DNA from: Catonia carolina
Taxonomy: Eukaryota > Arthropoda > Insecta > Hemiptera > Achilidae
Length of the DNA stretch: 64,000 nt
NCBI GenBank assembly: GCA_035578175.1
Contig: JAQMRL010000004.1
Location: 39,578,901-39,642,900 of the forward strand
Direction: 5' to 3'
The stretch's first letter is position 1. Each line of letters begins with the position of its first letter. The translations under genes and the position numbers were made by a program. Below, in pieces: positions 55,252-64,000 of this stretch. Below the pieces are notes generated by a model, which saw only the letters and a program-made list of their open reading frames with translations, was not told the origin of the DNA and did no database searches.

Positions 55252-55700
55252 TACTTTCTTTTGGAAATATTTATGAAATATGGGGAAGGAAAGAATTAGT
55301 TTCATGTTGATTCGTTTTAATCGAGTTTTCACCGGAAATCACTGGTTTTTATGTGCCTTGAACTTGAACCCCTCCCAAAACACATTATTACCGTTTCGTA
55401 TATTTTGTATAAGAAGTATCTCAAGAGCGGAATATTGTACGAAGTCAAAAAGTAGAACTTAAGTTAGGTAGTATCAGGTAACCCGACTTGATCATTTTAA
55501 TAAAAATCGGTCAACCGGAATTAGTAGTTATTCCTACAATTTTTAATTTTATGATTTTTTCTTTTAAAATCGCCTCATTTACTATATTTTTTGTGCTCTA
55601 CAGAATGGTAAGTGATAAAAATTTTTTTTAAGATTGTGACCCTATTATGTAGATATTTTAGAACAAAAGCACAGACTATATAATCAAAGTTTTAGAAAAT
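55252..55700 (+). repeat. family B, left-half fragment
   Basis: TTTACTTTCTTTTGG-like start, GAGTTTTCACCGG, TCTCAAGAGCGGAATATTGT, ACCCGACTTGATCATTTTAA, ATCGGTCAACCGGAATTAGT. The ~170-bp unit part is mostly lost. Confidence 0.7.
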
Positions 55701-55709
55701 TACAAAACC

Positions 55710-55830
55710 TACCGAGTTCGATTCCTGTCAGGTCCGATATTCTGTAATCGTACATTGTTATCTACTCGTACCTCCTTTCAACGTCAGCATTATTATTAAT
55801 GAAAAAAAAAAATAGTCGGACGTAAAATAA
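55710..55830 (+). repeat. SINE-2, 5'-truncated
   Basis: GAGTTCGATTCCTGTCAGGT then a tail with TCAGCATTATTATTAATG and TAGTCGGACGTAAAA. Confidence 0.65.
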
Positions 55831-56275
55831 AAGCGAGATCTTGGTATTTTTAAATTAAGATAAGCAGCGCCTTTTTATTTTCATAATAAATGAAAGTCAA
55901 CTCATAATAGGAACACCACGATAGTTAACTAACGAACTATTAAGAATACTGATTTATTTTTGACAATGTGACCGAGAATGAGTGTATCGGGTACTGGTTT
56001 AATGGGTAGGTAGGTAACTGACTAAATGAATACGGGGTTTACCGGCGCGTGGTCTATGTTTATTGTTCGGTTTATTTTGTACGTTAATATTTTAAAAATA
56101 TTGATATGTTTATTTTTTTTATTAATTGGTAATATCTCCGATATTATGCATGAAAATAAAAAAAACTTTACGTAATCAAACTTATTTGTAATTAGATGTT
56201 TCGTATTTTCGATTATATAATATTTTTGATGCAATGACTTTTAACGGAGATAATCGTAGTTTTTTGTTTACCCCT
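55831..56275. other. AT-rich spacer
   Basis: Nothing recognised. Confidence 0.4.
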
Positions 56276-56279
56276 CTCT

Positions 56280-56560
56280 GAACTCCCCCATCCCTTTGAG
56301 ACAATAAAAAATTGTACAGCCTTTTTTAATTTCGATCATGTTCAGAACCTAAATACCGAAATTTATTGAATTTGGTTTAGCGGTTCTTGCGTGATGCCGT
56401 AACATACAAACAGACAAACAGATAAACACAGAAGCAGACAAAAATTCACTGAACTTATTTTCGGTGTTTACATGATAGATCTGGCGTAAAATCAAAATTT
56501 GGGGCATTTTGAGAAATTGTACAGACAAAATCACAATTTTATTTATATAGATTCATCAGT
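56280..56560 (-). repeat. ACAGACAAACAG-type repeat
   Basis: GGTTTAGCGGTTCTTGCGTG, ACATACAAACAGACAAACAG and a TTTATATAGATT end form a layout I know from dispersed repeats of several insect genomes. A short related ACAGACGGACAGG word follows the satellite at 13275. The class of element is not clear, and the minus-strand ORF is not a gene. Confidence 0.45.
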
Positions 56561-56683
56561 TGTTGAAAACTTTTGAATAAAGATTCATAAAGTTCAAAAT
56601 TGTATATTACGGTATTAAAATAATCAATGATACGATTACAAAATAACGGTATCGTTTTATTTATTAATATCACAGACACAAAA

Positions 56684-56870
56684 GCTACCTTCAAGGTTCA
56701 GTGATTAATGCGCTAGCCTACGATACGGAATGACTCAGGTTCGATTCCCGACTAGATTCTGGAAATTATTACAAGTTAAAACAAGTCATTTCAGATCCAT
56801 TACTTACAGTAGATGTTAATAACCAAGCTGTTGATGTGAGTGTAAATAAAATAAATAAAATTACAGAGTT
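56684..56870 (+). repeat. SINE-1 copy
   Basis: Head GCTACCTTCAAGGTTCAGTG, B-box CAGGTTCGATTCCCGACTAG, junction TCTGGAAATTATTACAAG. The tail has GTTAATAACCAAGCTGTTGA and ends GTAAATAAAATAAAT. Confidence 0.8.
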
Positions 56871-57600
56871 AATAAAATTCAAATTTTAACTTATTTAAAA
56901 ATTATGTTTACTCCGTTATTTTGTTATCTTTTTGTTAATGACGAAGTTTAGTAGGTAGCGATTAACAGACCTGTTTATACAGTAGTACGATTTTCAATGC
57001 AGAACCGTTATCTCAACACGCAAAAGAATGGAAATGCGTTTTATAGCTTGTTGTTTACTATATTTAATAATATACTTTTTTCACATATTTTATTTTCATC
57101 ACGTATTGATAATGGAGTGTACGATTATATTTTTTTACTTAATAATCCTTCATACTACTGAGTAATTATATGCTTATATTCTCTTGCTTACTAAGGAATT
57201 TAAAGCTCCATATTGATAAAACCCCGACTGTAATATATCTTAACACAAAAGTTTAACTAGCAAATTTATTACGTGTTTCATTAATTTCCCTTTCAAACTT
57301 TATTGGTTTTATAACTATAGACTACCTGAAAACTTTGGAACTGAACTTATTTGAAAATTTTATGACTGTTGAAAACTTGAACGGTTACAAAATTTCACGG
57401 ATTATTTTTGTTTGGTAATAATCCTCCTTAATCTGTTACTTAAAGCTTTTTGTTTTTTGTTTTGTGCATAATTAAGAAACTTATTAAGTTCAGAATTTAA
57501 GTATAAGTTTAATATGTTCCAAATATTTGTTTGAAATTCTTTAAGCATAAATTATATACCAATAAAATCTATAACGGCTGTATTGTAATGATTACATGAA
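56871..57600. other. AT-rich spacer
   Basis: Nothing recognised. Confidence 0.4.
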
Positions 57601-57607
57601 GTTTTAT

Positions 57608-57685
57608 CGTAGATCCTGCAATTGTGAACTCGGGACCCCCGACGTAGAATCTAGTTGCGCTGACTACTACACCATGGGGTGGGCA
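57608..57685 (-). repeat. SINE-2 head
   Basis: Minus strand: GCCCACCCCATGGTGTAGTA, CGTCGGGGGTCCCGAGTTCA. The tail is not preserved. Confidence 0.7.
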
Positions 57686-57867
57686 AAATTTACATAATTA
57701 AAAATAAAGGAAATAGTACAAAGTTTGAATAATGTTATCTCATCCGACTAGAACTCAGCAAAAATTTACGAGTTTCTTCAAAAATCGCATCAAAATTGTT
57801 TTGTTTTACAATCACAGTTTAAGGTGAATTTTAGGCCAAAAATTATAGACAACTGATTTTTAAAAAT

Positions 57868-58010
57868 TTGTTTATTTAAAGACGCATCAACAGGTTAGTT
57901 ATTAGCGACTACAGTGGGTTATCTAACTTTAACAGTGGATATTGACTTGTAATAATTTCCAAGCCGGGAGTCGAACCCGGGACCTCCGCGTTGCAGGCTA
58001 GCGGCCACAA
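57868..58010 (-). repeat. SINE-1 copy
   Basis: Minus strand: AACGCGGAGGTCCCGGGTTC, GACTCCCGGCTTGGAAATTA, then ACTGTAGTCGCTAATAACTA and TGTTGATGCGTCTTTAAATA. Confidence 0.8.
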
Positions 58011-58350
58011 TTACATTTAAATAACATTTTAACTTCTACAAATTTTATATTGAACGTTTTATTATCGGACGCTTAGTTCAGTGGCAATATTTATAATAAT
58101 CTCAAAAATATCGTGTAAAAATCAGTCTTTCTAAACTTACAGCTTTTTTAATGGAAAAAATGTTTAAAACTAAAAGTAATGAAATAAAAAATGATGTAAG
58201 ATTTTTCTATTCGACGCTTAGTTTATGATAAATGTACATATTGTTCTTTTAGGACAATATTTTGTGTTTTTCTTAAAATCAATTCAATTTTTGGACCGAT
58301 ATAGTATTGTGACTTAACTTTACACACTTAACTTTACCGGTACAATTCTT
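58011..58350. other. AT-rich spacer
   Basis: Two GACGCTTAGTT-like words 150 bases apart (near 58070 and 58213) recall family B internal words (GCTTAGTTTAGCGG). It may be a worn family B scrap. Confidence 0.35.
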
Positions 58351-58354
58351 AATT

Positions 58355-58520
58355 CCGGTCCGTTGGCGTAGTAGGTAGTTACCGCAACTGGCTTCTACGC
58401 CGGGGACCCGAGTTCGATTCCCGGTCAGGTCTGACATTTTTTCATCATTTATCTTAATTTATCATCATTCTCATCATCTGCATTAGCAGTCATTGCAAAA
58501 CAATTGAACGTAAAACAAAA
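58355..58520 (+). repeat. SINE-2, well-preserved copy
   Basis: Head GGTCCGTTGGCGTAGTAGGT, GGCTTCTACGCCGGGGACCC, B-box GAGTTCGATTCCCGGTCAGG. The tail has CATC repeats, CTGCATTAGCAGTCATTGCA and TTGAACGTAAAAC. It gives the best consensus view of SINE-2. Confidence 0.85.
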
Positions 58521-58965
58521 AGAAAATACTAAACATTATTAAAGTTTATAACTCTAAAAAAGAAAGGTTTTAAATATTTTCATGCACAGTGTTGTATGAT
58601 CCGTAAATGACTTATTTATAAATGTTGATTGAAAACGGTTGATGGTTTTATGAAACTTAAGGTCAGATATTAGGCTTTAATCTTAATAGTACAGTTTATA
58701 AAAAAAATTACGAATAATTTAACACGTAAACTATTTTGTTGGTAGTTGACTACATAGTAAGAATTAGTCAATTCTGATCACGAATTAGTTAAATGTCGTG
58801 GTATCTCGGTGCATCGGTATTATATAACCTAATACAATACTACTTACCCAAGTTTTGTCCCTTTTACAACTATTCCATTTAATTCCAACATTTTTGGACA
58901 AAAATTTTAAAATAATTAATTAAATTATCTAAAACATGACTGGTCAGGATAATTATTTTTTCGCT
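58521..58965. other. AT-rich spacer
   Basis: Nothing recognised. Confidence 0.4.
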
Positions 58966-58966
58966 G

Positions 58967-59078
58967 GTCATTATTATTATTATTATTATTATTATTGAAC
59001 GTGTAAACATTATCCGGGAATCTAACCCGGAACCTCCGCTTTGTTGGGTAGCACGCTAACCATTGAACTACGGAGGCG
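58967..59078 (-). repeat. SINE-1 head next to an (ATT)n run
   Basis: (ATT)n at about 58969-58996, then on the minus strand CGCCTCCGTAGTTCAATGGT, AGCGGAGGTTCCGGGTTAGA, TTCCCGGATAATG. The microsatellite lies at the 3' side of the SINE. Confidence 0.75.
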
Positions 59079-59560
59079 ACCAATAATTTTTATAATAACT
59101 GAATTGTACAAATTACATAGTATTTTCTTCGATAAGAAGAATTTAATTTTTTAAATTTTAACTTAAAAATTTTGAAAAATAAATATAGTTTATTTATTCA
59201 GAAAACTAACTTCCTTTAAACTTTTGTATAAAATTTTAGTCTATATATTTTTACATATTGTAAAATAAAATTTAAAAAGGTTGTGTATACACTTAAAAAA
59301 GTTTTACAATACTTGTTTTGTAAATTAAAAATTAAACTTCTAAATCATAAATATTTTAACAACGTTTTTGTTAATTAAAAGCTTCATTTTTTCCGATATT
59401 TCAAATTATTTAATTTATTTGTTACTTTTAGGAGCGAAAAAAGTTGTATTTATGTAACTTTTTGATAAAAAAATATTATTTTACTTCAACAGTTGTTATT
59501 GTATTAAATATAAATTTAAAAATATATATGGAATAAATTGAAAATATTTTTAAAAAAGCA
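59079..59560. other. very AT-rich spacer
   Basis: Nothing recognised. Confidence 0.45.
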
Positions 59561-59565
59561 CGTAC

Positions 59566-59745
59566 CTATTAACTACCCCCGGCTGAGGGCACGATGCCCC
59601 GCCATGTCAGATCGTGCGGAACAACACCCGCTTACTAGGGGGCAACAGTTAACATCCCTGACTCGTTATTTGTCGGGTGTTTCCGACAACTTTCGTCCCA
59701 TTGTTATAACATAACCACCTCTTTATAAATCGAACGAAACCAACT
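59566..59745 (-). other. GC-rich patch, possible first exon
   Basis: This patch is far richer in G+C and CpG than its flanks. On the minus strand a TATAAA (59727-59722) lies upstream. At the other end an AATAG/GTACGT junction at 59566/59565 is a strong splice donor match. Between them are no long frames, only a short ATGGCGGGGCATCG frame of ten codons. It also contains the hairpin arms GCACGAT (59589-59595) and ATCGTGC (59611-59617). A non-coding first exon for a minus-strand gene such as SerT, or a worn structured element, would both fit. Confidence 0.3.
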
Positions 59746-60250
59746 TTGCTGTGAATCAAAAGTCTTTTTTAACTATGAACCATCATCAAATTTATCGTTC
59801 TCCTCCACCAATTTCATCTGTCTCTTTTATTTTTAACCGACTATTCATTCCCGTCGGTTTGTTTTTCATTGTAGTCATTTAATCAAGCATTTTATTTTAA
59901 TTTTGCTTGATAGGTTTTTTTATTGTTTCTAATTACTTATTATTAATTCAAAACAAATTTATTAGGCCTACTGTGATAAATAATTTAATTGACTCTTGAA
60001 TTTTTTATTTTCATCCTACTTTGAATGAAACGAAGTATTCAAAGAAATTGAACTCATACAATTTAATCAAAATTATATTTTTTTCTGTATTTTACTATCT
60101 CTAGTTTCTTCTTTACCCTCTATAGAACAAAGTAGGTATAGTAGAGTTCCATAAATCTAACTTTATGTAGACTCAGACCAGGTAGGATTACCGGAAATAT
60201 CGGGTTTCACGAATGGGTTTCTAGTAATAAAAAATAAGCTATTAAATTGT
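59746..60250. other. AT-rich spacer
   Basis: Nothing recognised. Confidence 0.4.
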
Positions 60251-60255
60251 AATTC

Positions 60256-60365
60256 GCCCACCAAGTTGGTCTAGGAGTAACGTCGTCGCCGCGTACACAC
60301 ATTAGTAATGTACTACTAATGTAGTACTACTCTTACTATGTAGTAATGTACACACATAATGAATA
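60256..60365 (+). repeat. family C head fused to tail, with hairpins
   Basis: CGCCCACCAAGTTGGTCTAG and GTAACGTCGTCGC (head) pass directly into a tail-like TACACACATTAG. The element body is deleted. A series of TAGTA/TACTA words follows and can fold on itself. Confidence 0.5.
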
Positions 60366-60590
60366 TAAAAATAAATTGTAATTTTACTCATTTGAACATG
60401 AATTTTATTAAACGAGGCCTTTTATAAAAAAATACGTGCAATCGTACAATCTTATAACCTTAAGTGTTATAGCAGTAGATTCCCACAAACCCGATTTTCG
60501 GAAACCTGAAATTCCTTATAACTCGACAAGGCCGACACCTTGTCGACACCTTGTAAGTTTTAAAGATCTGATCGTTTTACATATTAAAGC
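60366..60590. other. spacer
   Basis: Contains a short direct repeat GACACCTTGT twice at about 60534-60557. Otherwise unassigned. Confidence 0.4.
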
Positions 60591-60596
60591 ATAAAC

Positions 60597-61860
60597 CAGT
60601 GTTCTTCAACCTGTGAGTCGGGACCCCTGGGAGGTCGCAGGACCTGTCTGGGGCAGAGGTCACGTAATACGGGGAAAAAATTAAAAATATTTATTTATTT
60701 TAAAAGAAGACAAAAATTGAACATTACTTTTACAATTTTTTTCCAATTCAATAAACGCAAATCTTGGGCTTTATTGGAATTAACCAATTTTTGAATCTAT
60801 ATCATCTATTCTTTTGAATCTTGTATCACACAAAACGATGTTATTTTTCAGTACCAAACCTTTTTTTTTATTTGCGTTTCAACTTCACCATTATGGAAAA
60901 TCCTTGTTCACAGTGAATCGATCATTTCAGAAAGCCTATAAATAAAAAAATACTAACTTTTGGAAAAATTAAAAAACTGGTAATTTACTACATTTAAATA
61001 AAAAAAAATATTAAAAAATATATTTTCTTTAGAGGGCTATCCAATATATATACTTTTGTATTTTTAAAGATAAGCTTTTTTAAAAAAAGAACATTTTGAC
61101 TTCAGGTGTTTTTGAAATGAATTGGAGTAAAATGTTAATTTACGTTATTTTCTGTAAAATGCATTGTTAGACCAGAAAAAAATTGTGTTGTACAATAATA
61201 TTCATTTATTTATTTCACTAGTTTACATTAGTGACTTAAAATGGCTTTTTGCAATAATAAAAATTGAAATTCATTTAAGAAAATTTAAGAAAGAAAAATT
61301 TTGGTTTTCAGGACTATTTACGTTCTTCGTCGTCATCACAAACTGTAGTTATCTCCCTTTAAAAGATTTTTGCATAAAAACGTTTTAAAGACTCTTCAAC
61401 TAGAAAGCAGAGCTCAGGCTTCAAAAATCATCCATTTACATTTTTTACTTAGAACAAAGCACTTTTTATCACTTAGGACACGCCTTTTCTTAGCGTTATA
61501 TGACTACTTAAGGAAAGCTAGACTTATGTGATTTCGGAGGGATGGTGTGTTTACATTCACTTTGTTCTAAAATGCACTAAAGGAATAATGTAAAATGTTG
61601 ACTTATGGGCTTTCTGAAATGACTGATTCAGTTGTACGATGTGGCAAATGGTTTCAAAATTTTCAACGCTACTTCGGACCGTTCTGGGTATTCCTTTTTA
61701 ATACTTAATCCAAAATGTGTCACCCCAAACATTGTTGAAAGTAAATCTTATTGCTTGATCACTTGATAGCTTTATATTGATAGTTCATTGTGAAGACGAA
61801 CACTTAGCTCTGCATTTTGTACAGCTTGCTCTTTAAACGGATTGACTCCTACAAAATATC
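60597..61860 (-). mobile_element. hAT-type transposon relic, 3' part
   Basis: The left border CAGTGTTCTTCAACCTGTGA and GTCGGGACCCCTGGGAGGTC is a typical hAT terminal inverted repeat (the CAGTGGTTCTCAAACTGTGGG type). The transposase remnant at 61620-61860 reads toward this border, so it is the element's 3' end. Between them (60700-61600) the sequence is AT-rich, with no readable domain. No matching second terminal repeat was found to the right, so the 5' part is lost. Confidence 0.7.
61620..61860 (-). pseudogene. hAT transposase C-terminal (hATC) remnant
   Basis: On the minus strand, across frameshifts, it reads VGVNPFKEQAVQNAELSVRL, SDQAIRFTFNNVWGDTFWIK, KEYPERSEVALKILKPFATS YN. The F-W-I ... 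K-E-Y-P ... A-L-K-I-L-x-P-F-x-T-S-Y order is the hATC dimerisation region of transposases related to the vertebrate SCAND3/ZBED5 type. At least one stop and one shift are present, and the catalytic upstream part is missing. The plus-strand ORF at 61923-62123 next to it shows no similarity. Confidence 0.7.
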
Positions 61861-62560
61861 CACTCATATCCTTAAGTAAAAATTACAACTATTGTAAATT
61901 ATTAAACATTATTTAGAGGAGGTTGGCAAAATACTTATCTGAAAAAGGAGGTCACGGTGTCTGGAAGGTTGAACCAATACAGACAATGAAGGGTGATATT
62001 TATGTAATTAGCATGAAGAAATGTCAGACCAGGTCAGAAATCGAAAGTTGCCAAAATTATAGATATGACTTAATAACGATTTTGGACAATACAGCAGAAT
62101 GTACCAGGCGAAGAACCAGGTGAAACATCTTAAATAGTAGTTAAAAAGCCTAAAGGTAGTTGAGTCATTAAGATACATATTTGACGAGCAAGAAGCATCA
62201 GCTAGCGAAATATTGTTTTTCTGTTGGCTTCGAGATCAAGCAATGGTGAAATTTAAGACAAACAAAAATAACCAATTTTTTCTCTCAAAGAAAATATTCT
62301 GACCACTTCAGGTTTTCAGTTTATCTTTTACGTATAAATGTTATAAGATATTTTTTTAAATAAATAGGGACTTTTTTAAATTAATATAGCAGAAATAAAT
62401 AGAGAACTAATCAAATATCTTTTTAAATCATATATCAATATGTAAGCCTACTGATTTTAGACCTTATACGCGTATAATTCCTTATATAATCGTTAAAAAT
62501 AATTACTATAAATTTTAGAGTCTACTTTTAAATAAATTAATAACAAAAGTTTGTATCATA
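61861..62560. other. spacer, one unassigned frame
   Basis: The plus-strand frame at 61923-62123 (66 codons) is of mixed composition with no recognisable motif. The rest is AT-rich. Confidence 0.35.
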
Positions 62561-62566
62561 TCTTAT

Positions 62567-62655
62567 AATCCCTGAAATGTGTCTACGTTGCAATCTGTCC
62601 AATTTTGAACATTATGCAATTCCGTGATCCAGTCATACGGAAGGTAAGATGAAAT
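62567..62655 (-). repeat. family C SINE, tail fragment
   Basis: CTGAAATGTGTCTACGTTGC, AATCTGTCCAATTTTGAACA and GTGATCCAGTCATACGG correspond to the 3' end of the family in reverse. Confidence 0.6.
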
Positions 62656-62677
62656 TGTCAGTATACTAATAGACGAT

Positions 62678-62770
62678 GACCGGAGTTCGATTTCCGATCA
62701 GATCTGGAATTTCTTTATCACTCATTTTCATCGTATTTAATTAGCAAAACAGCCGGACGTAAAAGAAGTA
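62678..62770 (+). repeat. SINE-2, 5'-truncated
   Basis: GGAGTTCGATTTCCGATCAG, ATCTGGAATTTCTTTATCAC, then TTAGCAAAACAGCCGGACGT. Confidence 0.7.
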
Positions 62771-63022
62771 AAAAATGCTAGACGTTGAAGCTCATAATGA
62801 TCTTCAATTCTATGGTCATGTAGTTTTAAGGGAATTGGTTATGAATGTTTGTATTAGACATAAATATATTTTGTCTTGCAAAAGACTCGGCAACTCCCTA
62901 TGGAGGCCTATGACGTGAAAATATCTTAATTTTTAAACTGAATAAATTAGAGAAATTTCTATTATTCTGAACTAATTTACAATATACTGTGATACATCAC
63001 AAGTACGGAAAGGAAAATAAAA

Positions 63023-63440
63023 GTTGTTGTTTAGATCAACAGCCGAAAGGGTGGTTTGAACCTCTAGAGATTTACTAAGGAAAACGAGGAGTGAGATGGT
63101 TTACCCTGCCTTCCTCACTGAGTACAAAGTAGCCTATGCTTATCAGCATGCCAGGCCCTCCAAAAAGCATCTACTTCGCATCCTGCAAATGACACCTTCA
63201 CTTCATTCACCACAGGGTCTGACTGTATAATGAAATTCATTACTTTCAGAGGAGATAACTCTGACTACTGTCTTTTACACCTCTACCTTCTCTGTTCTTA
63301 AATAATTCAGTCATATAATTGGTTGACGACGTGATAAGCAACAGAACTAATTTTGTAGCCCTAGAACTAGCAGATCGAGTGCAAATAATTTAACACTCGA
63401 CCTGCCTTCAAATAATTTAACACTCGACCTGCCTGTTATG
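63023..63440 (-). repeat. family A, full-length copy with 27-bp duplication
   Basis: Reverse-strand copy from GTTGTTGTTTAGATCAACAG, with the stem-loop CAGCCGAAAGGGTG, to the 5' edge CGACCTGCCTGTTATGGG. A 27-bp segment at that edge (starting CAAATAATTTAACACTCGAC) is repeated exactly in tandem at 63382-63408 and 63409-63435. Confidence 0.85.
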
Positions 63441-64000
63441 GGCGAAAAATAAAAGTAATAAATATTAAATCTTTACTTATAAATCATTTCTATAACTAAT
63501 TATTATTTTTTTATGTAATTAGGAAAAACCGTTTGTCTATTGGAACCGTTCTTCATCTTAGAATTGAAGTTTATTTTGACACTTCATTACCCACTTAAAA
63601 TATTTCTTTTCTCGTTATTATTATTGTTTGTGTTTAAAAATTTATTAATTTACATGTGCAAATGTAATTTAGTTTGTAATATTGTAATATGTAATATTGT
63701 TTCTACCGTTGGGCCACTTTGGCCTGTAGTAAACAATGTATTGTAAATAAATAAATAGTTAGTAGTGAATGTAAGAGAAAATAAAAAGAATGATCAGAAT
63801 CTTAAATTTTCTAATGATAGAAAGTCATTTGTTACAGACTCAGTAGGAGATAATGGACATTACATAATTAATAAAGCTGTCCGACAACAAAAAACGTGAC
63901 GCAAATTCAACATTTATAACAATACGCCTGAGTCTTAACTGATAAAAATAGTCACATCTTTTGAATGACTCACATCTTTTAAGTTTTAAATGTATTCAAA
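63441..64000. other. AT-rich end of window
   Basis: The ORF at 63540-63746 is leucine- and phenylalanine-rich from base composition and shows no similarity. Nothing else is recognised. Confidence 0.4.

Noticed and set aside
58355..58430. tRNA gene in the GCGTAGTAGG...GGTTCGATTCC stretch
   Set aside because: It has the SINE-2 body and tail, and several copies share it. The acceptor stem does not close.
61923..62123. 66-codon plus-strand ORF as a small gene
   Set aside because: It has no recognisable motif, splice context or neighbour, and is adjacent to a dead hAT element.

Overview
This 64-kb window looks like a piece of a large, AT-rich insect nuclear genome (roughly 70% A+T by eye, not counted). 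The evidence is spliced, intron-bearing coding sequence, mariner, hAT, pogo-like and Jockey/RTE-type transposon relics, several tRNA-derived SINE families and many triplet microsatellites. A hemipteran or similar large-genome insect is plausible, but the sequence does not fix the order. I see no bacterial operon, CRISPR array or rRNA, and no free-standing functional tRNA gene.

The clearest host gene is on the minus strand: two coding exons of a serotonin transporter (SerT, SLC6 family). One exon (33347-33531) carries an acidic N-terminal tail and transmembrane segment 1 with the substrate-binding aspartate. The next (22204-22338, 135 bp) carries transmembrane segment 2 and the start of the following loop. 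The splice phases match exactly, and an 11-kb intron packed with mobile elements separates them. Later exons would lie toward or beyond the left edge; I did not find them. Upstream of SerT, a second host-like piece on the minus strand (about 36391-36521) encodes half of a MADF DNA-binding domain. A GC-rich stretch at 59566-59745 could be a non-coding first exon and promoter, on weak evidence.

The rest is mostly a transposon graveyard. Left third (1-22 kb): Jockey-type retrotransposon 3' ends, a 5'-truncated RTE-type reverse transcriptase (4260-5303), a solo LTR with a readable promoter (6591-7162), a satellite of two alternating monomer types (12200-13262), two high-copy repeat families (called A and B here) and a pogo-like element holding a nested SINE. 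Middle (22-37 kb): SerT, an unusual mariner composite with two identical-type ends (23951-24875), LINE tails and long microsatellites. Right part (37-64 kb): more A, B and SINE copies, a FADD-type Jockey reverse transcriptase relic (46.2-47.2 kb), a pogo-like element with a nested family A copy and a 53-bp near-perfect palindrome (51.2-52.2 kb), a GC-rich retroelement flanked by a perfect 17-bp duplication (53.3-54.4 kb), and a hAT relic (60.6-61.9 kb).

No set of genes here forms a pathway. The window is best read as the 5' part of the SerT locus and its upstream region, heavily expanded by nested insertions. Names such as family A, B, C and SINE-1/2 are labels for repeats I matched to each other inside the window, not database names.
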